Shown: positions 44,156 to 53,380, numbered from the stretch's first letter. The stretch: 64,000 bases of DNA from Cytobacillus solani (GCF_001420595.1 NZ_LJIX01000006.1:4802857-4866856), one strand, 5' to 3'. The notes: generated from the letters alone by a model not told the origin. Translations and numbers: made by a program.

Positions 44156-44713
44156 TTACCTATCAAGGTCTCGATATTCACTTGGTGAACAACTTTTTAA
44201 CCGCCGAAAAACCCGATAAAAATTAGATGGACTTTGGAATCCAACCTCATAGCAAATTTCTAGATTTGTTTGATCTGTGCTTATAAGTAGATACGCTGCT
44301 TTATCCACTCGAATTTTTTCCAAATAGGTTCTTGGTGTTTCAGCTGTTTCCTGCTTAAATAGCCGTTCAAGATAATAAGGACTGACACCTACATGATCGG
44401 CAATATCCTGTAATACAAGCTGTTGTTTATAATGATTCACTAAAAAAGTAATTGTTTTTCTTACCAGCCCAATATGCGGAGAATGCTCTACTTCTGGCTG
44501 ACATCTCTTGCATGCACGAAAACCAGCTTGCTCAACCTCATTGATATCCAAATAAAAGGAAACATTCGTTTTCTTTGGTTTTCTAGATCTGCATGAAGGA
44601 CGGCAATAAATCTTGGTCGTTTTCACGGCTGTATAAAATAATCCGTCATATTTTCGGTCACAGGCGATAATTTTCTCCCACATTTCATCGAATGAAAGAC
44701 AGATAATAGCCAC
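44156..44713 (-). CDS. adaA: methylphosphotriester-DNA methyltransferase / AraC-type activator AdaA
   Basis: This 185-residue protein has an Ada zinc domain with four cysteines (YCRPSCRSRKPKKT and FRACKRCQPE, about 36-70). One cysteine accepts the methyl group from DNA phosphotriesters. The C-terminal AraC HTH follows (LQDIADHVGVSPYYLERLF, about 101-119, then GFQSPSNFYRVFRRL). Methylated AdaA is expected to activate its own operon. It is slightly shorter than B. subtilis AdaA. The start is GTG 44713 with AAAGGAG upstream. Confidence 0.9.
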   Translation of the reverse strand: MAIICLSFDEMWEKIIACDRKYDGLFYTAVKTTKIYCRPSCRSRKPKKTNVSFYLDINEVEQAGFRACKRCQPEVEHSPHIGLVRKTITFLVNHYKQQLVLQDIADHVGVSPYYLERLFKQETAETPRTYLEKIRVDKAAYLLISTDQTNLEICYEVGFQSPSNFYRVFRRLKSCSPSEYRDLDR

Positions 44714-45153
44714 CGATTGATCTCCTTTCCCATTATGGGCAATATGAAGAACCCTTCACATCCTCTCCCGCTCTAAAGCATGACTAATTCAAGCTTATTA
44801 CATTTGTCTCACTTAGGTAAAGAGGAGGAATTATAGAGGATACTATTGTGTATTTCATTTTATCAATGTGGCAGCAATCATTTCATCCTCATTCTTGCTC
44901 TTATGGTCTGAGCTAGGAAAAAAACTCTACACTAAATTCTTTTAATTTCCCAGTCTTCATAATGAGTTTTTATAGAATTATGAGAGGTTATTATTTGGGG
45001 CAAAAAATGAGGGGATTTTATTATCGTGCTAGATTGAGAGAATGGCAGCTAATTTTCTAAAAGAAATTTATCTAATTTTATTAAACTAACATCTTTAAAA
45101 ATAATAAAGTAATATTAATTATAGTATGTAATTTTTAAATTTTCTAAATTCTA
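44714..45153. other. 440-nt intergenic region with no recognised gene
   Basis: The region upstream of adaA is AT-rich. It should contain the adaA promoter/Ada operator on the left, but I could not identify it with confidence. No RNA family, repeat or convincing ORF is visible. Confidence 0.5.
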
Positions 45154-45182
45154 TTGACATATATCCATAATATCTTTAGATT
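45154..45182 (+). promoter_or_regulatory. promoter of the DUF4190-like gene
   Basis: TTGACA (45154-45159) and TAGATT (45177-45182) are separated by 17 nt, with a TATAAT just downstream as an alternative -10. Confidence 0.5.
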
Positions 45183-45249
45183 TATAATATATATAGTAAA
45201 ATTTCCCTATATAGATATTTATTTCTAAAAACGGGAGGGAGTGAAAATT

Positions 45250-45525
45250 ATGAATAATGAACAAACACACACAGTTATAGTGCAAAAGGCTGAAGGTAAT
45301 GGTTTAGCCGTTGCTGGATTAGTGTTAGGTATTATCGGAGTCGTATTAAATATAATTCCATTTTTACCTTACATCCTAGGGGCATTAGCCATTATTTTTG
45401 GTGGTGTAGGGATGATGAAGTCAGTAAAGAGAGGCATGTCGATAGCATCGATTATTTTGGGTGTTGTTGCAATTGCTATGAAATTTTTATTTTGGATAGG
45501 CATAGCTTCATTAAGTTCTGTATAA
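45250..45525 (+). CDS. small membrane protein, DUF4190-like
   Basis: This 91-residue protein has a short hydrophilic N-terminus, then GNGLAVAGLVLGIIGVVLN and a second hydrophobic hairpin (LPYILGALAIIFGGVGM, then MSIASIILGVVAIAM). It matches the Gly-rich two-TM pattern of DUF4190. ATG 45250 follows GGGAGGG at a workable spacing; GTG 45241 is inside that RBS. Function unknown; monocistronic with a strong terminator. Confidence 0.72.
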   Translation: MNNEQTHTVIVQKAEGNGLAVAGLVLGIIGVVLNIIPFLPYILGALAIIFGGVGMMKSVKRGMSIASIILGVVAIAMKFLFWIGIASLSSV

Positions 45526-45616
45526 TTATTTTTTTGCTATCATTTTATCCTTTGTAGCAGGTAAAACTATTAAAATTTAGATTAAAATAATTTCAAAAGA
45601 AACCTAAGACAAATAG

Positions 45617-45664
45617 AAAAAAAGCCCCCCAACCCGGTAATCAAGCTATTACTAGGTTGGGGGG
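45617..45664. terminator. bidirectional terminator
   Basis: The stem CCCCCCAACC / GGTTGGGGGG (45625-45634, 45655-45664) with an inner GGTAAT/ATTACT helix is flanked by an A run on the left and TTATATATT on the right. Confidence 0.85.
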
Positions 45665-45735
45665 TTATATATTAAGTAAAAAATGTGCTACTTTAATATT
45701 TTTCTGACAGATTCCTTGTTTCTATAAAATCAGCT

Positions 45736-45762
45736 GGGACAATGAACCTGTCCATCTGTCCC
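45736..45762. repeat. GGGACA-type palindromic repeat, copy 6
   Basis: GGGACAATGAACCTGTCC followed by ATCTGTCCC lies directly after the codA stop codon (1 nt apart on the minus strand). Confidence 0.7.
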
Positions 45763-45763
45763 A

Positions 45764-47032
45764 TTATCTATTAAAATTTACGCTTTCTTTTGACTGGTTG
45801 AGTGTTATGCTTGTTTCACTTGGTTTTGTTTCTGCGATTATTTTTCCGTTTCTGAAGGAATATCTTACTGAAGCCTGCTTGCGAATTGCTTCATATTCGT
45901 TTTCTGCAGATAGCACGATAAAGTTCGCTGGTTTTCCTTCTTCTATTCCGTAGACTTCTTCGATTTGCAGTGTTTTCGCACTATTACTTGTGATTAAATC
46001 AATCGAATTTACAATTTGTTCGTAGCCCATTAATTGTGAAGCATGAATCCCCATATGCAATACTTGGAGCATATTGCCTGTTCCAAGCGGATACCATGGA
46101 TCAAAAATATCATCATGACCAAAACAAATATTTAGCCCTGCCTCTTGAAGCTCTTTGACTCTTGTCAGGCCTCTTCTTTTCGGATACGTATCAAATCGCC
46201 CTTGTAGATGAATATTGACAAGTGGATTCGATACAAAGTTAATAGACGATAGCTTTAATAATCTAAATAGCTTATATGTGTATGCATCATTATATGAACC
46301 CATTGCTGTTGTATGGCTTGCTGTTGTACGAGCACCTATTCCACGCTCATATGCCTCTTTTGCTACCACTTCAACAAAACGCGATTGTTCATCATCGATT
46401 TCATCACAATGAATATCCACTAATCGATCATATTTTTCTGCTAGGTCAAATGCCTTTTTTAATGATTCCACTCCATATTCGCGAGTAAATTCAAAATGAG
46501 GGATGCCTCCAACTACATCTGCTCCCATCTTCAACGACTCTTCTAGCAGTTCAACTCCGTTTGGGTAAGAAAGAATGCCCTCCTGCGGAAAAGCAACTAA
46601 TTGAATATCTATATAAGGAGCCATCTCCTCTTTCACTTCAAGCATGGCTTTCAATGCTGTAAGCTTTGGATCTGTTACATCTACATGTGTACGGACATGC
46701 TGTATTCCTTGAGCGATCTGCCATTTCAACGCAGTTTTCGATCTTTTCTTAACATCTTCAAATGTTAATGTTTCTTTTCTTTGTGACCATCTTTGGATCC
46801 CCTCAAACAAAGTACCGCTTTGATTCCACTCCGGCTCACCTGCCGTTAAAGTTGTATCTAAATGGATATGTGGTTCAATAAAAGGAGGAAGAACAAGAGC
46901 TCCCTCTACATCAAGGATTTCATGACCAGAAACCTCTTCCAAGGTTTGTGCCACGTTGCTTATCTTTCCGTCTTGGACAACAATATTCCATAATCCATCT
47001 TTTCCTCTAAGCTTTGCTTGTTTAATAATCAT
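45764..47032 (-). CDS. codA: cytosine deaminase CodA
   Basis: This 422-residue amidohydrolase converts cytosine to uracil and ammonia for pyrimidine salvage. Metal and catalytic residues are visible in EPHIHLDT (about 53-60), [12 protein letters not shown] (His/Glu pair, about 208-219), SHTTAM (about 240) and [14 protein letters not shown] (Asp about 310). The start overlaps the end of codB by 11 nt. The PyrR attenuator upstream of codB also controls this gene. Confidence 0.9.
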   Translation of the reverse strand: MIIKQAKLRGKDGLWNIVVQDGKISNVAQTLEEVSGHEILDVEGALVLPPFIEPHIHLDTTLTAGEPEWNQSGTLFEGIQRWSQRKETLTFEDVKKRSKTALKWQIAQGIQHVRTHVDVTDPKLTALKAMLEVKEEMAPYIDIQLVAFPQEGILSYPNGVELLEESLKMGADVVGGIPHFEFTREYGVESLKKAFDLAEKYDRLVDIHCDEIDDEQSRFVEVVAKEAYERGIGARTTASHTTAMGSYNDAYTYKLFRLLKLSSINFVSNPLVNIHLQGRFDTYPKRRGLTRVKELQEAGLNICFGHDDIFDPWYPLGTGNMLQVLHMGIHASQLMGYEQIVNSIDLITSNSAKTLQIEEVYGIEEGKPANFIVLSAENEYEAIRKQASVRYSFRNGKIIAETKPSETSITLNQSKESVNFNR

Positions 47033-48299
47033 TTATTTCCCCGCCTTTTCTAATATCCAAATGGTTCACAACTTCTTCATGTTGTGGGATACACTTCATT
47101 AAAACAGCATAAAGAATCGCCGTACCTAAAAGTCCATTAATCGGCGGGATGCCCGGAATCAAGTTCGCTGCAGCCACTCCGCCTACCCATGCAATAATCG
47201 CAAGCCAATTCACCGCTTTAAATTTCATTTCATTAAACGGCTTATACTTTCCACGCTTTAACAAGAAATAGTCGACTAATACGATCGCTCCAATGGAAGG
47301 CAAGGTAGATCCTAGTATAGTTAAAAAGCCAACAAAGTGATTATATAGCCACATCGCTGTGATTGTCCCAACTGTCCCGTTAAATACAACGATCTTCTTT
47401 TTAGAGATTTTTGTGATATTGGCGAATCCTAAACTTGAAGCATATAAAGCATTTTCATTTGTCGTCCAAATATTTAAGCCGAGTACAATAATAGCTGGTA
47501 TAATTAATCCTTGTAAAAACATCACATCGGATATATCCGATTTATTATAGACAATCGCTCCTACTGCACCAAATAAGAACATTAATGAATTTCCGAGAAA
47601 GAAAGCAATAACTGTTGAAACTACCCCAGAGCGTGCAGTCTTTGCAAACCGGGCAAAATCGGGAGTAAGTGTCCCACCACTGATAAATGAGCCGATGCAA
47701 ATGGTTATAGCCGTTGCCAGTCCCATTGCTTCAAGTGGCTGATAATCCAATAGACCTTGAATTCCACCAGCTGTCTCTGTAGCTTCTAAAACAGAGTAGC
47801 TTCCTAAAATAGCTATAGAAGGTACAGCAACAACTCCTAATATAGCTAGTGCTTTAATTCCATATATCGCTGTGATTGTCATTAAAATTCCTGAAACGAT
47901 AATCAAAAAGTAAACATTAAGCCCTGTTGCCTTTTGAACCGGCACGGCAAACATGGCGACTCCTACACCAAACCAGCCGACTTGTGTAACACCTAGCAAA
48001 AGAGAGGATAAATAGGAACCTTTTTCACCAAAAGCATATTTAGTCAGCAAATGAGTCGATAATCCAGTTTTCGCCGCAATGTGCGCTAATGCACCTGTAT
48101 AGATTCCAAGAATTAAATTACCTGCTAGTACAATCCAGATAAAATTGATAAATGATAGACCGTTCCCTAGCGTTCCGCCAGACCACATACTTGCTGAGAA
48201 GAATGTAAAGCCAAGCATAACAGCGAGAATCTTCCAAAACCCCGTTCGATGTTCCTTTGGTACAGGCTGTAGTGAAAACTCTAAATCTATCTTTTCCAT
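47022..48299 (-). CDS. codB: cytosine permease CodB
   Basis: This 425-residue NCS1-family permease with about 12 TM helices imports cytosine. The early segment [19 protein letters not shown] is followed by [14 protein letters not shown], the signature of the CodB branch. ATG 48299 is fixed by GGAGGAATATGC upstream. A longer reading frame to 48431 would run through the attenuator terminator and is not coding. It is the first gene of codBA. Confidence 0.9.
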   Translation of the reverse strand: MEKIDLEFSLQPVPKEHRTGFWKILAVMLGFTFFSASMWSGGTLGNGLSFINFIWIVLAGNLILGIYTGALAHIAAKTGLSTHLLTKYAFGEKGSYLSSLLLGVTQVGWFGVGVAMFAVPVQKATGLNVYFLIIVSGILMTITAIYGIKALAILGVVAVPSIAILGSYSVLEATETAGGIQGLLDYQPLEAMGLATAITICIGSFISGGTLTPDFARFAKTARSGVVSTVIAFFLGNSLMFLFGAVGAIVYNKSDISDVMFLQGLIIPAIIVLGLNIWTTNENALYASSLGFANITKISKKKIVVFNGTVGTITAMWLYNHFVGFLTILGSTLPSIGAIVLVDYFLLKRGKYKPFNEMKFKAVNWLAIIAWVGGVAAANLIPGIPPINGLLGTAILYAVLMKCIPQHEEVVNHLDIRKGGEINDY

Positions 48300-48353
48300 G
48301 CATATTCCTCCAATTTTGTGTTGAAATTGGTCCTCGAATAAGCTCGGACAAAA

Positions 48354-48390
48354 CAAAAAAGGGTTTATCGCCATATCTGACAATAAACCC
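48354..48390 (-). terminator. PyrR-dependent attenuator terminator
   Basis: On the minus strand GGGTTTAT pairs with ATAAACCC and is followed by TTTTTTG. It stands between the PyrR-binding loop and codB. Confidence 0.85.
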
Positions 48391-48480
48391 CTTTCGTTCA
48401 CAATAAACACAGGCTGCCTATATATACGCATCCCATGAATGATTGTTAACTTCCGCTGTCCTTGTCAGCCTCTCTGGACT
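48391..48480 (-). promoter_or_regulatory. PyrR-binding leader (pyr-type attenuator) of codBA
   Basis: The minus strand carries AGTCCAGAGAGGCTGACAAGG (48480-48460), which contains the PyrR-recognition core UCCAGAGAGGCU. The conserved loop is placed in a small stem (CAG / CTG and GTCC / GGAC). An antiterminator region and the terminator at 48354-48390 follow. PyrR with UMP bound should stabilise this stem and stop transcription when pyrimidines are plentiful. Confidence 0.87.
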
Positions 48481-48511
48481 GAATTAAAGGTACCAATATT
48501 TAATTGACTTT

Positions 48512-48540
48512 ATTATTGCAGGAAACTACTTTATTGTCAA
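48512..48540 (-). promoter_or_regulatory. promoter of the codBA leader
   Basis: TTGACA (48540-48535) and AATAAT (48517-48512) on the minus strand are separated by 17 nt. Confidence 0.7.
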
Positions 48541-48603
48541 TATCAGCTTTTCACTATGTTTATACAATTAAATAGAATCCTATAGTTATAAGAGTTAATT
48601 TAG

Positions 48604-49899
48604 CTACGCTTGAACCGTTTCCTCTGGTTGATTAATAGATGAGTAGTACTCTACCTTTTTCTTAGAGTCAAATCGGCCTTCCCATTTAGACATGACAACA
48701 GTAGCCAGTGCATTGCCGATCACATTTACGACTGTGCGTGCCATATCAAGAAGTCTGTCAATTCCCGCAATAAATGCAAGACCTTCTAAAGGAATTCCTA
48801 CTGTTCCCAGTGTTGCTAGTAAAACAACAAAAGATACTCCTGGTACACCAGCGATTCCTTTAGATGTAACCATCAATACTAATATTAATGTAATTTGCTG
48901 CGTAATACTTAAATCAATATTATACATTTGCGCAATAAACAGTGCCGCTAGCGCCTGATATAGCGTAGACCCATCCAGGTTAAAGGAATAACCTGTTGGA
49001 ACAACAAAAGAAACAATATCTTTCGGACATCCGAATTTTTCCATCTTCTGAATGACTTTAGGCAATACAGTTTCCGAACTAGAAGTTGAATAAGCTAATA
49101 ACAGCTCATCCTTCAATACTTTGATCAGATGGAAAATATTAATGCCGACCAGCTTCGCAATCCCGCCAAGTACAACAACAATGAAGAATGCCATCGTTAC
49201 ATAAACGAGAATCATTAATTTTCCTAATGGAAGTAAGGATTCCAATCCGAATTTAGAAACCGTTACACCAATTAAAGCAAATACGCCAAATGGGGCAAAC
49301 TTCATAATCATGTTTGTCACCCAGAACATCGCCTCTGCCATTCCCTCAAAGAATGCAAGCACTGGTTTCCCCTTTTCACCAATGGCTGCAATCCCTAAAC
49401 CGAATAACACGGAAAAGAAAATAATCGGCAGCATATCGCCTTCAGACATCGATTTAATCACGTTACTTGGAACGATGTCGACAAGGATATCCAAAACCCC
49501 GTGGCTTTCACTTTGTACTTCTTCTGTCGTTTCAACATATTGGTCAATGTTCCCCTTTGAAAGAGACGACATGTCTATCCCATGACCAGGCTGAAAAATA
49601 TTTGCTGCCAATACACCAACAATAATGGCAATCGTTGTAACAACTTCAAAATAGATCAGTGTTTTCCCGCCAAGCTTCCCTAGCTGTTTGATATCTCCAG
49701 TTCCAGCAACACCTAGAATTAAAGTAGAAATAATGATTGGCACAACAATCATCTTGATCATATTAAGGAAAATCGTACCAATAGGCTGTAAATACGTTTC
49801 TACTGCAGGATTTCCGTAGAAAATGGCTCCAATAATAATCCCCAGTACCAGACCGGTAAGTATTTGATATGCCAAAGAAAATTTAAACTTTTTCTTCAT
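48604..49899 (-). CDS. proton/sodium-dependent dicarboxylate or glutamate symporter (DAACS family)
   Basis: This 431-residue membrane protein of the GltP/GltT/DctA family has the serine-rich hairpin AYSTSSSETVLPKV (about 275-288) and the GYSFNLDGSTLYQ motif (about 307-319, NMDGT-like) that bind Na+/H+ and substrate. GIAGVPGVSFV forms the second hairpin. Glutamate, aspartate or C4-dicarboxylates are all possible. ATG 49899 has AAAGGGGTGA upstream. A perfect cre site at 49924-49938 indicates CcpA control, and the neighbouring GlnKL-type two-component pair is a probable regulator. Confidence 0.86.
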   Translation of the reverse strand: MKKKFKFSLAYQILTGLVLGIIIGAIFYGNPAVETYLQPIGTIFLNMIKMIVVPIIISTLILGVAGTGDIKQLGKLGGKTLIYFEVVTTIAIIVGVLAANIFQPGHGIDMSSLSKGNIDQYVETTEEVQSESHGVLDILVDIVPSNVIKSMSEGDMLPIIFFSVLFGLGIAAIGEKGKPVLAFFEGMAEAMFWVTNMIMKFAPFGVFALIGVTVSKFGLESLLPLGKLMILVYVTMAFFIVVVLGGIAKLVGINIFHLIKVLKDELLLAYSTSSSETVLPKVIQKMEKFGCPKDIVSFVVPTGYSFNLDGSTLYQALAALFIAQMYNIDLSITQQITLILVLMVTSKGIAGVPGVSFVVLLATLGTVGIPLEGLAFIAGIDRLLDMARTVVNVIGNALATVVMSKWEGRFDSKKKVEYYSSINQPEETVQA

Positions 49900-49923
49900 C
49901 AAGAAGTCACCCCTTTTATACGA

Positions 49924-49938
49924 ATGAAAACGCTTTCT
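49924..49938. promoter_or_regulatory. CcpA cre site of the symporter gene
   Basis: ATGAAAACGCTTTCT matches the cre consensus WTGNAANCGNWNNCW at all positions. It lies about 25 nt upstream of the symporter start. Confidence 0.78.
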
Positions 49939-50042
49939 CTAGCTGAGATAGCTTATTAAAATAATTTTATGGGCGACTTACTCAATCCTACAAAATCCGA
50001 CAATTATATTTTTTAATAATTTTAAAATGAGCCATTATTTAA

Positions 50043-50939
50043 CTAATTCTGGTTGTATTTTTCCAGTGTTTCAAGATAAAGCACTTGAAGAAATTTTTTG
50101 CTATTAATTTTTATCCTTACTACCTCCTCTTTTCCTTCCTGGATAAATATCATTTGTTTTCTTATTTCCTGAAAGTCAAAGTATCGTGGGGCATAATATT
50201 CAAACTCATGATTCGTATAATCAATAGCCCCTAATGAAGCCAAATTATTCGTTGCTGTAAGAAGTGTTCTGCGAATTCGCTGTTCCATTGCTTTACTTTC
50301 TTTATTTATATCTGAATCAGCAAATCCTTGTTTTTTAGATACAGCCTCATATAAATCTTTTAAAGGCGGCAATTGAGAAACCTTGTGTTCCTGGCTCATC
50401 AGAAACTCAATGATCGCTATAATATCATCACTTCCCGCTTCCCCAATGATTCCCATGTCATTTAAAATCGTTAAGACAATTTCCTTTACACTTGGCTGCC
50501 TTTTCATTTGATTCACCAATCCGATATTGGCTAATGATTCCTGAATCGTTAGCAGCGAACCTCTTAGCCGAAATTGTTCTGCTGTTTTCTTTAAGATACT
50601 TTGCACTTCCACACGATTGATTGGCTTATGAATAAAAAACTCTATTCCTTTTTCATATGCCTCCCCTACCATTTCTTTGTTTTCAATCTGGGAAATCATA
50701 ATAAATTGGCCCTTAAACCCTTTCTTTCCCAAAAGCTCAATCGTTTCAATTCCATCCAACTCCGGCATTAGTAAGTCGATTAAAACAACATCCGGGTTAA
50801 TTGTAAGGATGGTTTGAAGTCCAGAGGCACCGCTTTCTGCTTCACCTATGACAACTCCCAAATCTCCATCTATAATTATATTTTTCAGCATTGTTCGGCT
50901 TGCTGGATCATCATCTACAATGAAATAACGCAGAATCAT
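50043..50939 (-). CDS. response regulator of the GlnL/YcbB type
   Basis: This 298-residue protein has an N-terminal receiver domain (Asp9-Asp11 pocket, phosphoacceptor Asp55 in VLIDLLMPE, Lys near 105 in FIHKPIN). The C-terminal YcbB-type DNA-binding domain (about 150-290) has NDMGIIGEAGSDDIIAIIE and SKAMEQRIRRTLLTATNNLASLGA. This pairing is specific to B. subtilis GlnL, which activates glutamine or glutamate utilisation genes. It is coupled to the kinase gene by 5 nt and probably activates the symporter gene downstream. Confidence 0.87.
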   Translation of the reverse strand: MILRYFIVDDDPASRTMLKNIIIDGDLGVVIGEAESGASGLQTILTINPDVVLIDLLMPELDGIETIELLGKKGFKGQFIMISQIENKEMVGEAYEKGIEFFIHKPINRVEVQSILKKTAEQFRLRGSLLTIQESLANIGLVNQMKRQPSVKEIVLTILNDMGIIGEAGSDDIIAIIEFLMSQEHKVSQLPPLKDLYEAVSKKQGFADSDINKESKAMEQRIRRTLLTATNNLASLGAIDYTNHEFEYYAPRYFDFQEIRKQMIFIQEGKEEVVRIKINSKKFLQVLYLETLEKYNQN

Positions 50940-50944
50940 TCAAC

Positions 50945-52213
50945 TCACTTTCGTACATTTTTTATTGGAATGCGAATTTGAAAAACCGTTCCCTTAGTAG
51001 AAGTCTCCACTTGGATTTGCCCTTCTAACTTTTGAACAATTTCGCTGACATGGGATAGTCCAATCCCTGTTGCAGCAACACCATCATCATCAAATTTTGT
51101 TGTATACCCCGGTTCAAAAATAATGGATACATCCTCTTCCGCAATTCCTTTGCCTGTATCTTTAATAACAAAACAAATATGTGTCGACTCATCCTTTATA
51201 TCAAAATGAATTTCCCCGGTCTCCGTTATCGATTCGACCGCATTGGCAGTCAGATTATTTAATAAAGCAAGAAGCGGAATAAGCTGACTGGTCTCAAAAT
51301 CAGCAGATAAATTCACATAAAAGGTGATCTTTTTCTTTAACATTTCACTATATTTTTCATTTGCCATCACGACAAGGTTCAGCACATCTGCTAGAAAAAG
51401 AGTGTCACTATTTTTTCTTCCCGTTACTTTCGTAAGCCCGGCTAAAATCCTTTGTGAATCCTTTTTCACTTCATGGATTTCTTGCGCAATGCGAAGAGCC
51501 TGAACACTTAATGGGTGCTGCTCAAGCTTTTTTAATTTTCGATATAAATCAAAGCTCTCAGCAGTTATTTGCTCAATATGGTTCATTGATTTCTGCAAGT
51601 AGAGCACTTCTCCATATAATTCAGATCCGACCTCAAGCATCTCTTGCATTCTTTTCTTTTGTTCTGAAACCGTAATGGAGCTGTATAATCCTACAGCAAA
51701 ATAGCTGCGGAACAATGCCACTCCAAATAATAGTATCCAATCCCTGAAATCATTCGTTTGATGCAGCAGCCCATGTCGCATGATGTATTCTAAAACGTTT
51801 CCGATCAATTCAAACAGGGAAGCCCAGGCTCCCAAAATAAGCGGAAATGTTTTATACCGTTCGATTTTAATTGTATGTAAACCAAGTGCAAATACAAAAT
51901 AAAATAGTAGGGCCGGCAAATGACTAAGGAAACTTACCGAAAAAGATATATCACTTAAAAAATAATCCTCGATTAAACGAAAGCCAACAACGGTTATCCC
52001 TGTGACAATCCCTGTACGTATAAGTGAAACCGGAGGCCAAATAAGAATAAGCAGAAAAAAGGTGATGCTTCCAAGACCAAAACGAAAAACCTCTCCATCG
52101 AAGGGCACTACCTTCACTTCACTTAGAATTGACGTCAGTAAAGCAATAATAGCTACTATAAATCCATCCGTTTGATAAAAATGCTTACTTACATATTTTT
52201 TTGAAAAAGCCAT
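50945..52213 (-). CDS. sensor histidine kinase of the GlnK/YcbA type
   Basis: This 422-residue kinase has a multi-pass N-terminal membrane sensor (about six TM helices, 15-185). A helical dimerisation segment with the phosphoacceptor histidine follows (AQEIHEVKKDSQR, about 243-255), then a GHKL ATPase domain. Its N box is LNNLTANAVES, and its G boxes are DTGKGI and GIGLSHV. The architecture matches GlnK/YcbA and DctS-type kinases lacking a large extracytoplasmic domain. It forms an operon with the response regulator. Confidence 0.87.
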   Translation of the reverse strand: MAFSKKYVSKHFYQTDGFIVAIIALLTSILSEVKVVPFDGEVFRFGLGSITFFLLILIWPPVSLIRTGIVTGITVVGFRLIEDYFLSDISFSVSFLSHLPALLFYFVFALGLHTIKIERYKTFPLILGAWASLFELIGNVLEYIMRHGLLHQTNDFRDWILLFGVALFRSYFAVGLYSSITVSEQKKRMQEMLEVGSELYGEVLYLQKSMNHIEQITAESFDLYRKLKKLEQHPLSVQALRIAQEIHEVKKDSQRILAGLTKVTGRKNSDTLFLADVLNLVVMANEKYSEMLKKKITFYVNLSADFETSQLIPLLALLNNLTANAVESITETGEIHFDIKDESTHICFVIKDTGKGIAEEDVSIIFEPGYTTKFDDDGVAATGIGLSHVSEIVQKLEGQIQVETSTKGTVFQIRIPIKNVRK

Positions 52214-52289
52214 TGAAATCTCCTGATTGCACTTTTTTTAATCATTATATCATCTCTATTTTCTCTTAAATATTCCTTATTAACAAACC

Positions 52290-52320
52290 TTGACTCTGAC
52301 CTTAAGGTATCCCTCATAGT
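52290..52320 (+). promoter_or_regulatory. MerR-type promoter with a 19-nt spacer (putative)
   Basis: TTGACT (52290-52295) and CATAGT (52315-52320) are separated by 19 nt. The spacer contains the perfect palindrome ACCTTAAGGT (52299-52308). Over-long spacers with a central palindrome are typical of promoters remodelled by MerR activators. The next gene starts about 200 nt downstream, so the link to it is uncertain. The rest of the 52,214-52,523 gap shows nothing else. Confidence 0.45.
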
Positions 52321-52523
52321 TACATTTGAAAGAATTATAAAATCAATATTTCCCATTTATAGAAGGAAAAGAAAAAAAGAAAGAGAAATTTAATCTTATA
52401 GGAACTGCTTTTTACCTTTCACCTCTTAGACCCCACATACGAATCCCTTTTTGCAGAATTGAAATCACAGATATGTACGGCTATTTAGAATGAATCATAG
52501 TAAATGAGAAAGGAGAGTTTCAC

Positions 52524-53012
52524 ATGATGGAACCAAAAGTAATGAAAAAGGAAGCATTTCATGTAATTGGTTATCAATTTGAAGCAAATCTGCGGGGAAT
52601 AGAAGAAGGAGATCTAGGAAAGAAAACATTGGCTAGATTACAAGAAAATGCCGGAAGCATTCTGAATAAATGCGGCAATCACGTCTATTTAGTTCAGCTA
52701 TATCCTATGAAGGAAGACTTTAATGCCTTTGAGGATAAATTCACTCAAATCATTGGCTATGAGGTATCTAATGCAATTGATGTCCCTGAAGGAGCCATTC
52801 TCCACACCATTCCGGAGAATTTCTATGTCACTTATACTCATCAAGGACCTGAAGCAGAATTGTATAAAACTTATGATTACTTATACGGGAAATGGCTAAG
52901 GGAAAACGGCTACGCACCCATTAGATATGATATGGAACGATGGGATGAACGATACAAGCCAGATGATTCCGATAATGAAATTGATGTATTTATTGCTGTT
53001 CAGAAAAAGTAA
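52524..53012 (+). CDS. GyrI-like effector-binding protein
   Basis: This 162-residue protein with no DNA-binding domain resembles the AraC effector-binding/GyrI-like fold. Features are EAFHVIGYQFEANLRG near 9-24, LVQLYPMKEDF, VPEGAILHTIPENFYVTYTHQG (about 88-109, read in parts) and a C-terminal FIAVQKK strand. Such stand-alone domains bind cationic drugs or small effectors. AAAGGAGAG precedes the ATG. A MerR-type promoter lies upstream and a bidirectional hairpin terminates it. Confidence 0.75.
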   Translation: MMEPKVMKKEAFHVIGYQFEANLRGIEEGDLGKKTLARLQENAGSILNKCGNHVYLVQLYPMKEDFNAFEDKFTQIIGYEVSNAIDVPEGAILHTIPENFYVTYTHQGPEAELYKTYDYLYGKWLRENGYAPIRYDMERWDERYKPDDSDNEIDVFIAVQKK

Positions 53013-53168
53013 GAGGAAGAATTTTGATCGTACATGTTTTAATAAGAAATGAAAATTATGTTCATATTACATTCATTTTGCAAACAAAAACAAGGAAAAG
53101 AACTCCTTAAATTGCTCCTCTCCTATTCTAATCAATCATAACCATCAATTGAAAACAAAGAGAATAAA

Positions 53169-53218
53169 ACATGACAATACGCCGTGTCCAATATGGACAA
53201 GGCGTATTGTCATGTTTT
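53169..53218. terminator. long bidirectional hairpin terminator
   Basis: An imperfect 21-bp stem (arms 53169-53189 and 53195-53215, loop AATAT) ends in TTTT on the plus strand and TTTTATT on the minus strand. It terminates the GyrI-like gene and, on the minus strand, is the terminator of the orphan preQ1 element. Confidence 0.82.
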
Positions 53219-53256
53219 CATGTTTTTTTATAGGGTATCAGCTATAAGCCTTTCTT
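53219..53256 (-). ncRNA. degenerate orphan preQ1-I riboswitch-like element
   Basis: On the minus strand AAAGGCTTATAGCTGATACC followed by CTATAAAAAAACATG parallels the intact preQ1-I aptamer at 60101-60139. One P1 pair is lost, and the 3' tail CATG no longer pairs fully with the loop (CTATG in the intact copy). A terminator follows, and an upstream promoter is conserved. No queuosine gene lies downstream: the next gene in that direction is the plus-strand GyrI-like gene. Confidence 0.7.
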
Positions 53257-53284
53257 GATCAAGTTCGAGTATTTTCGCCAATAT

Positions 53285-53313
53285 AACATAGAATATGAAG
53301 GAAAACGTCAGGC
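53285..53313 (-). promoter_or_regulatory. promoter copy of the orphan preQ1 element
   Basis: On the minus strand CTGACG and TGTTAT are 17 nt apart, in the same context (GTTTTCC after the -35) as the promoter of the intact riboswitch. Confidence 0.5.
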
Positions 53314-53380
53314 AGGAATTCTACATTATTCATTACATATAACAATTAAATTTCCAAAATATGCATAGAAGCAGACGAAT

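Noticed and set aside
48300-48431. 44-residue N-terminal extension of CodB
   Set aside because: It would translate the PyrR attenuator terminator; no RBS and no family similarity.
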